Shown: positions 35,511 through 45,206 of the stretch, in pieces
How positions within the stretch are numbered: the first letter of the stretch is position 1
Layout of the letters: each line of letters begins with the position of its first letter
Origin: Diaporthe sp. PMI_573
Lineage: Eukaryota; Ascomycota; Sordariomycetes; Diaporthales; Diaporthaceae
Reading direction: 5' to 3'
DNA: 64,000 nt
Assembly (NCBI GenBank): GCA_021399435.1
Contig: JAJTUP010000027.1
Span: forward strand, 372,001-436,000
Made by a program: the position numbers and the translations under genes
Notes under the pieces: model-generated
Told to the model about the DNA's origin: nothing
Databases searched by the model: none
The model's input: only the letters and a program-made list of their open reading frames with translations

Positions 35511-38387
35511 CTAAGATCCGGCCCCTTCACACTCCACACGCCGTTGGCCTCTCCTCTGGATAGGTGGGAATGTTTTCCTTCGTAGTGACTTCAACTTCTT
35601 CCATACCAACACCAGTCCATGTCTCCTCGAAGAGTGCGTCCCAAGACCGTCAACTCCGCTGTTAATATCTGTCCTTTCCGTGCCGTTTAGAAAAGGTCTG
35701 CCCCCGACCAGTGGAGGTGCTGGTGCCTCTGGCTTTGGCATGTATTTCCCAGTGGCATGAGAGTCTTCTGGTTGATGTGATTGCTCGGAACATTCTTCTA
35801 CCTCGAATATCGACAGATCAGTGCGGCTTGACATGGACGGCCGTGGATCCTCTGTGTACGTGCTGTGAGCCTCCGACGAAGCAGGACAGTGAGATGTCGC
35901 GGGAGTGGTGAGAAATTCAATCTCCGGCGGCTGCTGAGGCACCCTGATGCTTTCATTCACTCTCATGAGCGCCCTATATGGAGAGTTCTGGTCGACGATG
36001 GCATGAGAGGGATCAAGCAAATGACCAGCCATGCGCGCAAAACCTGGTGATAGAGAAAGTGTTTGCCGAGAGGAGTCCGTGGTTTCGTTTGAAGGGATCT
36101 CAGGACGGTTGTCCTGGTGGCTTGGGCCATTCTGTGGTATATCGCCGTCCCCATGTGGTACGGCAGCAGTCGCAGCCACCATAGAATGAATTGAACCTGG
36201 ACCTAAACAATGGGAGGACGGTATATGGTCTGCAAAGATATTCTCAAATTGTCCAAAGTCGTGTTGCGATCCAACAGCATCAGCCAGATGTTCTGTGTCC
36301 CTCGACGGGGTAGATACACCGGAAAAGGCGCTTGAGGTCGTATCAGACTGTGTTGAACGCTGTGTGTCAAAGTGCCGGTATCGGCGCCGGCGATGTTCAT
36401 CATCACCCCATGGAGGAGGAAATTGGTTGGCATTATTAATTGCGCGCGGCTTTCCCTCACGACAATATTCTGTGGCGACACCGTGCTGACCGCTTTTGTC
36501 TAGGATCTCGGTCAATCTCTTGAGGACTCTTTCAACAGACCACCGGCTTTCTGGTTTGGGCAGGAGCATATGCTCTTGTATAGCGTCCAAAAAGTCATGC
36601 AGAGCATCAGAACAACGTTCCTGTCCATGGAGATACAAGAACCACTGTAAAACAAAAGGTCAGCACGTTCGGAGAAACTATTTGCGACTTATCTTCTGTT
36701 ACCCACCTGTCTGACAGATGTTTTGACCTCGGCTTCTTGTCCTGGTCTGTAGAGGAAATACTTGTCTTCAAGGATTCCGGACTCGAGAGAGTCCTCCTCG
36801 AGGCGGACTGTGTCAAAACTTTGATAGTCGCTCCCGTCATGCCCCTTGAAGGATTCCCCACGCGTGGCGTCATATCCAACGAGACAACAGCTGATAAATT
36901 CCAGAAAGACACAACCTAGACTCCACACATCGTATTTCTGGCTGACGCGTTTTCCGGACGTGAAGGTCACCTCTGGTGCACGATACGTCCTTGTGCCGCC
37001 GATGCGACACATAGTGGTACTGGTATCTTTGTTGCTCCCTTGGGCATGGAAACGCATCCTACAGCATTCAGAGTCAGTTGTCAAAGAGCCAGAACAGAAG
37101 CTCCATGCTAATACAGTGAGGAGTAAGCCACAAGGTGGTCATAGCCTGTCTAAAAACCTGCAGCCCGAAAAGGTTTGTTGTATAGGCTAAAGATGGGGTA
37201 CGTTTGTTCTTGGAGGAGTAAGGATTGTATCCAAAAACTGCTTACAGTGTGAAATCCGAGAGAACAAGCCGGTCCTTGCCTGTGGAATGGTCCATGAACC
37301 GAAGTACATTCTCAGGCTTGATGTCCCCGTGTCTACCCAAGAGTCGTTTATGTCTGGATGATGGGTCTTTGACACTGTATTGGTGAACTCTGTCCAGGCC
37401 TTCCGTGAGTCCGTGACATTGTGTGAGCAGCCACAGGGGATCCCGAAATGACGGACCTGGCTCCCGCCAGAATTTGTCGAGGTTGCTCTCTGCTAGAGGG
37501 AATATCAAGAAGTGCCTATGGCAGTGTGAATATGCTGCCAGGGCCTTGACCAAGTTCGCATGCTTGGAATCATGTTGGCTGAAGAGCTTCAATGCTTTCA
37601 ACTCGTCTCTGAAGTGATTCTCGTCTGTAAACTCCTTGAGAGCGAATTCGGGACCTTTGTGCAGACACTCCCAGCGATTCTGACACACATCAGAGGTCAA
37701 TCAAGATCACAGAATCTGATCTGTCCTGGAGATACTTCAGCTTACCGATTGAGTTTTGGTTTCATAGTGATCACAATGAATTTTGACCTTCCAGACAACC
37801 CCTTGTCCGCCACTGGAAAGTGGCCGTTTTAGCAGAATTGGAAGTCTCTGATCCCAATCATATTCTACCTCCTGTATTTTGTGTGAAGAAAAGTTCCAAA
37901 TAGGAACATGCACTTCATATTGAGAAGACAAGAAAGCTTTGATGGTTGCGGCTTCTTCTCTTAGACAAGTCTGTAAGCGGTCCCGCCTCAGCGGTAAGTC
38001 ATTGTCGGTGATACCCTGCTGGATAACATGCCCAATGTGTTGAGTCTTTTCGATCAGGAGCAGGATGGCAAATATCTTGATGCGCTTCTTAGGGCCAGTG
38101 ATGTCGCTCAAATTGATCAGGGCGGTCTTGGGGTTCTCTCGTATGAGCAATTCTATTGTCTTCTCGGTCAAGATTGCTGTGAGGGCGTTTCTGGGAAGAA
38201 AATCGTAGTCGACAGCGTCTGTCCGGGACCTCGACGGTTTGAAGCTATCCCAAAGTTTCTTCCGCACAGTGTACATATCCGTCTTTGCGAGATCTATCGT
38301 ATCAGATATAACATTTGTCTGGCTGGCTGGGTTATGCGTGGGCAAATTTGTACAGAAGCCGTCTGCCGAAGCACCAACATGCTCCAT
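35511..38387 (-). CDS. Large Ser/Thr protein kinase-like protein (kinase 1) with fungal N-terminal region
   Basis: Four exons (38387-37746, 37679-37246, 37058-36707, 36644-35511) close to 853 residues. Residues 1-195 are a fungal-specific helical region; the kinase begins at RPLSSGGQGVVWKVKIH (glycine loop). Next come FALKEF (lysine about 229), HGDIKPENVL (catalytic loop about 331, HRD replaced by HGD), SDFTLMR (about 356, DFG replaced by DFT), GTRTYRAPEV (APE) and KYDVWSLGCVFLEF. The Lys, catalytic Asp and metal Asp remain, so activity is possible. The last 300 residues are disordered, ending in a basic KKLKSLRRK cluster. The layout (N-region then kinase) matches kinase 2 next door, suggesting old duplication. 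Its second intron is a family-1 introner copy. The role in self/non-self signalling is inferred from neighbours only. Confidence 0.82.
37059..37245 (-). repeat. Introner-like element candidate, family 1, copy B
   Basis: 187-nt intron in kinase 1 read on the minus strand, a near-full-length copy of the 7TM-receptor intron at 22210-22397. It sits between the DFT motif codons (phase 2), whereas copy A also splits a codon in phase 2 (LFM). Donor gtaagcag and the last 19 nt are identical in both. Confidence 0.85.
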
Positions 38388-39459
38388 TCTGGGTTAAGAC
38401 TGTTCTTTAGCAATTACTATTTGGCAGATATATGGTGATTCACAATGTCTATAGAGACTGTACCAACCTTGTTCTCAGTGCCGCCCGTGTCTTCTCAAAC
38501 GTCAACTGGTGTCAGTCAGTGAGTTGGATGAGCTTGGATATTTCGCCATGACATTAGAATATGAATTACATCTCATCAATTAAGGTGACTGAAAACATTG
38601 AGTCTTCAGCCTATGTATTCGACTTGGAGCAGGCAAGTTCTTGGGCTATAATAATGCCATCTGAAGCTTTTGCAAACGCGGCTGTGTTACTCAGGTATAT
38701 GACCAGCCAGCCAGCTTCACTACTATGAGAAGCTAGTATGGAAATAGAACGCCTTTTCCGCTGGATCCACCGTCCAAAATCCTGCCGAATCCTCTTTCCA
38801 TTCTCAAACCTGCAGCTCGATTATTCCTTGGCTGTGTCCCTCGCAATTTCCACATCGATTGACCCCTCCGCAGAGCCTCATCAGTATGAATGTACGGTTG
38901 GGAATCTAAAAAGAGCTAGCCACATGCATCCACCGTCCATCCGTTGTACCACGGTGAGCCGCAAGGCAACAAGGTGGTCAGCGTATTTTCAGCCCGGAGG
39001 CATAGCTGACACAAGCCCATGGCGACCGATGCAGGCCAGTATCAGCCGAAAAAAGAGCCCGTTACTCTGTATTACCACCTGTCAGCACAGCCTGGGGTCC
39101 GGTGCTTTGGCCAGGTGAAGTACCGGAGACCGCCGAGCGGCTGTGCTGTACCAATAGCCTTCGGAGCTGAAGAAGGATTGATACGAGTTTTTACACTTTC
39201 AGATGATCTCACACACTCTTGTACGCACATGAGGTGTCTCATGCCCACGAGGGGCAATCAAATCTCTACTGCAGGCACAACCTTGGTTGCACCAGCCCAA
39301 ATGGGGGCCGCGCAGATTTTAGCTCTGTGTACAGTCACCGTTTTTTTTTAAACCGGCGGCGATCTCCAATCCTGTAGAATTGTCTTTTCGTCTTTTTCTC
39401 TAGAATTCCAATTTCTAAACCGGTGTCCAATTCAACAGCAGGCTCAATTCAGGGCGAAC
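38388..39459. other. Intergenic, AT-richer
   Basis: No gene supported. It includes the kinase 1 promoter and, at the right, a T8 run before the small ORF. Confidence 0.4.
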
Positions 39460-39758
39460 ATGGCCACGTCAGTTCATCGAGGCACTCGCGCAGACATTAT
39501 TGAGCGGCATCTTCACTCCAACTCTGTGAAGAGCCCCCAGGACCTCCTCATCACCCTGAAGGCATTTTGTAAGGCCAAGAATTTCGAGATAGAAAGCCTG
39601 GAAATGCGGAACGACGTCTATATCATCCGGCTCAAGCGACCAAGTTTTCACCAACAGTTCTTTCCCGAGGTAAGAATCCGGAGAAGCATTCGCCTTGGAA
39701 AGCTTTGGGGGCTAATTGACTCCTGCAGGCTGAGAAAATAACGCCAATAGCTATATAG
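39460..39758 (+). CDS. Small hypothetical protein (79 aa)
   Basis: Two exons (39460-39669 and 39729-39758) with a clean 59-nt intron (GTAAGA..TGCAG) encode MATSVHRGTRADIIERHLHS and, after the intron, AEKITPIAI. The product is small, basic and helical with no recognised domain. The start of a real gene is suggested by a good ATG context and codon-like composition; the very short second exon is uncertain. It lies between the two kinases. Confidence 0.4.
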
Positions 39759-40589
39759 TGTGAGGGTGATAAGCAGTGAGGCGCAGTGGCGGGGAGACAA
39801 AGGGGGCCGCCTCGAGGACGGGATGTGCAATGGGCTTGCCCGCAGCAGGCGAATAAGAAAATAGTTATTGCCCCAATGCTGGCACAATCGCTTGTTCTTC
39901 GGCATTCCCCGAATGGAACACAAATTATGTAAACGAATGTGTGCCCTCGCGAACGATCGTCTACGTGGTCCTAGTTGAGAATGCTACAGGATTTGAAGGC
40001 AGGGTGTCAGCCGGAAGCCAGGCTTCCTCCTGCAGGTTTGTGTCACGGAACCAGAATCCCGACACCCGGCCCAACGGCAACCTGCGCGATACTCGCAGTG
40101 CCTCGACATTGAGGCTGTAGCACGCCACATCGAACTTTTCTGTGTGCTGGTCAGCAACTAGTCTCTGTCGTGTAACCCCACAGCAGCAGGCTCTCGCTTT
40201 ACATTCCTTTCATAGGTGAGGCTGCATGTCGAACTCGTTGCCGTCTTCAAGTCTCCGACTGTCGATCAAAAAGCCCTATGCTATGTAAAGTGGCGCCGAC
40301 CGACCATGACGTGTCTTCTCAAGAATTGCCCGTCACAGAAACTGGGTAGAAAAGGCAGGAAGAGAAACCTGAAGGCTGAATTTGGAGTGAATGCTGACTC
40401 CTTACAACAGTGACAATTTTGAAACATTTACCCTGCGACCTTGGCGACTCTCTCTCCGTCTCCATGCTCTAGAGTATCTCTCCGTCGACGAGCATTGAGC
40501 ACTGATAAGTTGGAAGATTTCAACCTGCGTGCAAAAACATCGTTCACGCTTTTGGTCAAACTCGTCTTTCTCAAAGCCCTCATCGGACC
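39759..40589. other. Intergenic, promoter of kinase 2
   Basis: No gene seen. Confidence 0.4.
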
Positions 40590-42308
40590 ATGGCTATCGT
40601 GACTTCTACGTCTATCTACCGCGAGTGTACGAAACAATTCGTGTTCGATACATTGCAGAACCCGGATTATCTGCGGCAAGATGCATTCGACAACTTTCTA
40701 CACCAAGACGGAGTGAAGGCAACAATAGAGAAGAAGTTCAAGTCCCACGACACCGGCGAGACGCGACTTCTTGTCAAATACGCGACCCAGAACCCCCGGG
40801 TATTCTTGACACTTGCTATGACCAAACTCGTCGGGAAATTGCCGCTCTTATTCTCAGCGGACTTTGTAGACAATCATCTTCCAGTGCGACTCCAGCACAA
40901 TGGAGGTGTTTGGAGGGTCTACTCGGTAGCAGATGCCGAGAACCAACGCCCATGGCAGTGTTTCGTTGAAGGAGAAGATGAAGACGTGAACTGGGATATC
41001 GCAGACCTCAGACATTTTGTCTCGAATCAGTGGTTATTCCTCGCGGTCATCTTCAAAAAAGACCGCTTCAGTTACTGTGTCCACTTGGACCGTCCGCTTC
41101 CGTACACCACTTTGCCGCAGCCAAAAACAGAAGGTGGTGGTTTCGGCAAGGTCTTCAAGTTGGGGTTGCAGCCAACTCACATGAAGTCCATCTCTAGAAG
41201 GTATTTGCCTCCGGTAAGATAAGATTCCAGCCTGTTCAGTACATATCTCAAGGCGGACAAAGACTGATTTCCCAACTCTCAGGTCTCGCACGATCCAACG
41301 GCACCCCGTGAAGTTGCGGTCAAGCAACTGCGAGTAGGCGGTGCCACGAACGAAGAACTCATAAAGTTCTTCAGGAGGGAGACAAAGACACTCAAGAAAA
41401 TGAGAGAGCTGCGGCACCCCCACCTCATTGAGGCCATCTCGGTCTATGTGAAGGGACCAGATCGGTGCTTTGTGTTCCCATGGGCCCCAGGGGGAAACCT
41501 GCGGCAGCTCTGGAAGGGTGTTCCAGGCCTCGCAGATCAGCAGGTGACGCGCTGGGCTTTGCATCAGATCCGGGGGCTCGCTGGCGGGCTTAGCAGCCTG
41601 CACGGCGAGCCGAATAAGGAGGGCACCCGCCACGGCGACGTCAAGCCCGAGAACATCCTAGTTTTTGGCGGCGACAATAAGTTGCCACTGGGCGACCTGG
41701 TGATCGCGGACGTGGGAATTGCCAAGTTTCACGCCGAAGAGACTCGTGAAAGGCGGGTCAATGGTTACAAGAGCACCAGCAGGAACGGCACGCTGCGGTA
41801 CGAACCACCAGAGATTGAAATCTACAAGCCCGTTACCGTCTCACGCAAGTATGACTCGTGGTCACTGGGGTGTGTTCTACTGGAATTCATCACCTGGCTG
41901 GTGCGCGGGCATCGCGGCCAGGAAGAATTCCATAACGAGCGCCTGGCTACAGGGCCCAAAATCGACCGTTTCTGGGACCAAGATGATGATAGAAAACCCG
42001 TATTGCATCCTGCGGCAACAAGATGGATCAAAGAAGAGCTTCCCCAGTACCTGACACCGGCCCTGCAGGACCTGACGGACCTGGTGGCTAACGGTTTGCT
42101 CGTTGCTCCTGAGAAGGGCCGCAAATACGTCTGGGAGTTCTATAAAGGCTTAGAAGGCGTGCATATCAATTGTTCAGCCGATCCTTCTTACCTGTGGAAT
42201 ATATCAGACACTGAACTGACAAGACGCAGGGAGTCGATAGCCGAGGTCACTAATGACTATGTTATGCCCATCTCTCAGCGAGTAGGTTCTCCTGAAAGAC
42301 TTATCTAA
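40590..42308 (+). CDS. Ser/Thr protein kinase-like protein (kinase 2), possibly the N-terminal part of a kinase-HET fusion
   Basis: Exons 40590-41213 and 41283 onward. The unspliced frame stops at 42308, but a phase-0 donor (CGA|GTAGGT) at 42282 allows continuation into the HET exons. Residues 1-180 form a fungal N-terminal region like that of kinase 1. The kinase shows KTEGGGFGKVFKL (glycine loop 182-189), EVAVKQL (Lys222), RHGDVKPENILVF (catalytic loop about 325), IADVGIAKF (DFG replaced by DVG, about 351), LRYEPPEIEIY (APE replaced by PPE) and KYDSWSLGCVLLEF. The catalytic residues are present. The Tyr/Ser-rich activation segment is long. It probably transmits a signal to the HET death domain if fused, or acts in trans from the adjacent gene. 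Confidence 0.82.
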
Positions 42309-42534
42309 TTCGTAAGAACTGACCACGTGATAATAGTACGTGAGTACTCAACCAAAGGCCTCTGTCTGCGTCAGTTGTCGTGACTAACAACAGCGCTTGT
42401 GGTCATATTTACCAGAATGTGAGCCGACGCTGAGCCATCCCTTAACTGTTAGCTTTTGTCTTACTGACATCTCTCAGCCAGTATGTGCCATTATACTTCT
42501 CATGGGCCGGTTAATTCATTGCTGACTCAAGCAG

Positions 42535-44615
42535 AGGACTAGCAAATTGGTCGATACTTGGGAGACAGTGACGGACTCCAGCCTATCTCGCGAGCTTCTC
42601 GGAGGCCTGAAATGGACTGAATGGCCCGGTGTCCGTCAACTGGCCGTCTCGCCAGGCCGCCTATGCCGTGAGTGTGCGGCCATAGACTTCTCCTCCCAGT
42701 CCATTGAGCTCCAACGAAATCTACAGGATCTGTGCAAATCTGCCGAGGGATGTGCGTTGTGCGGCTTCCTTAGCCGTCGTCTCTCAGCCGGCGGAGCAGA
42801 ACCTCAGGAGCTTTTAAGGCTGGTACGGGTCGGTACGAAGATCGAATGTTATCCCGTTGATCGAGCTGTTATCTCGCTGTACTGCGAACCACGTGCGTCA
42901 ACTCGTGGCCCTCCCAATAATTGCACAAGTGCTGACCTCCGTCCCCCTCAGTCTCCGGGTCTGGTCCTCCCGCTCTTCCTTTCGCCCAGCTCGGGCTCCC
43001 TGTGCTTCCTGATGCGGCAAGTCTCGAGCAGTTCACTCTGTTGAACTCGCTCGTGCATCATTGTGATGACACTCACGAGTGTATGGCAGCTCAGCAACAC
43101 TCGGGATGCCCAGAAAAGTTACCCACAAGAGTAATCGACGTGGGCGGAGACGATACTGAGCCGATGCGCCTTGTCGAGACCAGACGGCAACCAGGCATCG
43201 CAGGCCGTTACATTGCGCTGAGCCACCGGTGGGGCGATCTCAGCCCGGAGCAGCGCTTCTGCACATATAAAGACAACATCGTGCAGCGGGAGGAGCGCAT
43301 CGCATACGACGAGCTTCCTGCAAGCTTCCGGGATGCTGTGCGCGTCACGCGAGCCCTGGGTGTGCGTTATCTGTGGATCGACTCGCTATGCATTATCCAG
43401 GAGGACCCGGCCGACTGGGCCGCCGAGTCTGGGAGGATGGAGGACGTATTCTGCCACGCGTACTGCACCATCGCGGCGAGCTCAGGCTCATCGTCGCTGG
43501 CCGGGTTCTTGAGCGACCGGCCGCCGAGGGACGTCGTCATGCTTCCGACGCCCAGAGGGCAGCCTCTATACCTGGCTGAGGACCTTGATGACTTCCGCGC
43601 CGATGTCGAGGACAGTGTCCTGAGCTCGCGCGGCTGGGTGCTGCAGGAGCGAGCCCTATCTAGACGCACGATCTTCTTCACCTCGACTCAGGTCTACTGG
43701 GAGTGCGGGAATGGCGTCGTCTGCGAGACATTAGCCGAACTGCGAAAGTGAGTTCATCTGTCCCAGCTCTTGGAAAGCACACATAGGACTGATCACCCAC
43801 TCAGTCCCCAGTCCAAGTTTCTCGGTGACAGCAATTTCCCCTCCTGTAAGCATCATCACTCTTTCTCCTCTTACGGATCCCTGCCTTTCATGTTTTGGAA
43901 TGTTCCAGAATGCAACACTTTAGGCTCCGTAGCAGGTGACTAACAGCCAGAAGTCGGTCTGCAGTTTTACAAGGACGAGCGCATCCGGCTCGTGCAGCAC
44001 TTCTACGCGGAATACTCGGCCCTGAGCCTGTCACACGCCTCGGACCGCAGCCAGGCCGTCGCGGGCCTGCAACGGCGCATTGCCCGATCGTTTGGGTCGG
44101 CGGCCGCCTACGGCGTGCTGTGGCGCTGGCCTGAGCGCCTTCTTCTCTGGCGCGCCGCGCGGCCTGGTGCACTCACCAGGATCGATTATCACCATGGCGG
44201 CCGCTGTGGCCCACCGCCGCCTTCCTGGTCCTGGATGGCATACCACGGTCGTATTGCGTTCGTAGACATCCCTTTCGACGGCGTGGAGTGGGCAGGCAAA
44301 CTACATGGCCCCCCGGACGCTGCGCAAGATGGGCGCATGAGCGTAGATGCGAGTGGGATGCGAGTGGATGGTAAGGACTTGATGGCGAGGGCGGTTCTTG
44401 ATGTGCAGGATGTGGAATCCGCCGAGGGCTCCTGGAAATGTGTGCTGATCGGGAAGAAGAAAGTTGGAGAAGAGAATGCTGCCACACATTATGTCCTTCT
44501 AATTCGTCCTGTGTCTCCTTCGGGGTCAGCAGATGATGTTTATGAGCGCGTTGGTGTTGCAAAATTGTTGGCTTCTCATTTGTCTGGCGAGACGAGTTCC
44601 GTTTTCATCATCTGA
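42535..44615 (+). CDS. HET (heterokaryon incompatibility) domain protein
   Basis: Exons 42535-42892, 42952-43747, 43812-43845, 43947-44615 close in frame (619 codons with stop). The HET signature is intact: YIALSHRWGD, YDELPASFRDAVRVTRALG, VRYLWIDSLCIIQED, CHAYCTIAASSG and the distal SRGWVLQERALSRRT with YWECG. A Cys-rich segment (CRECAAIDF, CALCGFL) precedes it, as in many HET proteins. HET domains trigger vegetative-incompatibility cell death on non-self recognition. The first exon has no ATG and opens right after a splice acceptor (42534), so an upstream exon is required; kinase 2 ending at 42281 is phase-compatible. The third-exon acceptor could be 43804 instead, but only 43811 keeps the frame into 43947. 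Intron 43846-43946 is a family-2 introner copy. Confidence 0.85.
43846..43946 (+). repeat. Introner-like element candidate, family 2, copy B
   Basis: 101-nt intron (GTAAGC..CTAACAG) of the HET gene matching the FAD-oxidase intron at 4574-4676. The inverted repeat is nearly kept (ttacggatcc / ggctccgtag). The family match also fixes the splice sites used here, in agreement with the reading frame. Confidence 0.75.
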
Positions 44616-45206
44616 GTACGTTTTGGGAGCTGGAGTATCAGGACACTTTCACGAATTAGAGCGGTGTTGGAAAAATTCTTGAGGGCGCTTGACGATGAGC
44701 AAAAAAAGACGAAAATCATCAGTTGAAGAATCCAGACTCCCGACTAGAGTGCAGCTTCGACAACGTGTGCCCATTTAGACTAGAATGGCGACTTGAACAT
44801 TTCTGGTAGAAGCCATCCATGCTTCCTGATGTTCGCATCTTTTGTCCGTTGTCTTCAAGTGGCGAGAGAAACACTCTGCCAATCACACCTACTACTTGCT
44901 TTCAATGCTATCGTAGTCAAGGATTCACAATGACGAGATTGTATTGTGAAGTTTTAAAAGTTTGAACCCCTTCTGGTGTGTTACCTCCAGAGCCGTCTCA
45001 ACAAAACTCGACTATATTCCCCTATTTAGGGATAACTAGTGAACAGGAAATTTCAGCTCTATCCGCTTGCACAGCGGGAAAGAATATGTTCAAGGCACTT
45101 GGAGCTACGTATTAAGTTAAATATACTAGTATGAAGCACTCATATCATAGTCTCATAGAGAAACCGGTTGAAATTAGCTTAGCTTTACAGGACAAGGCTC
45201 ACATTG
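44616..45206. other. Short intergenic between convergent genes
   Basis: AT-rich 3' regions of the HET gene (plus) and SesB-like gene (minus). No gene. Confidence 0.45.

Noticed and set aside
38738..39118. Plus-strand frame of 126 codons before the small ORF
   Set aside because: No domain, Arg/Ser-rich, not connected by plausible splicing.
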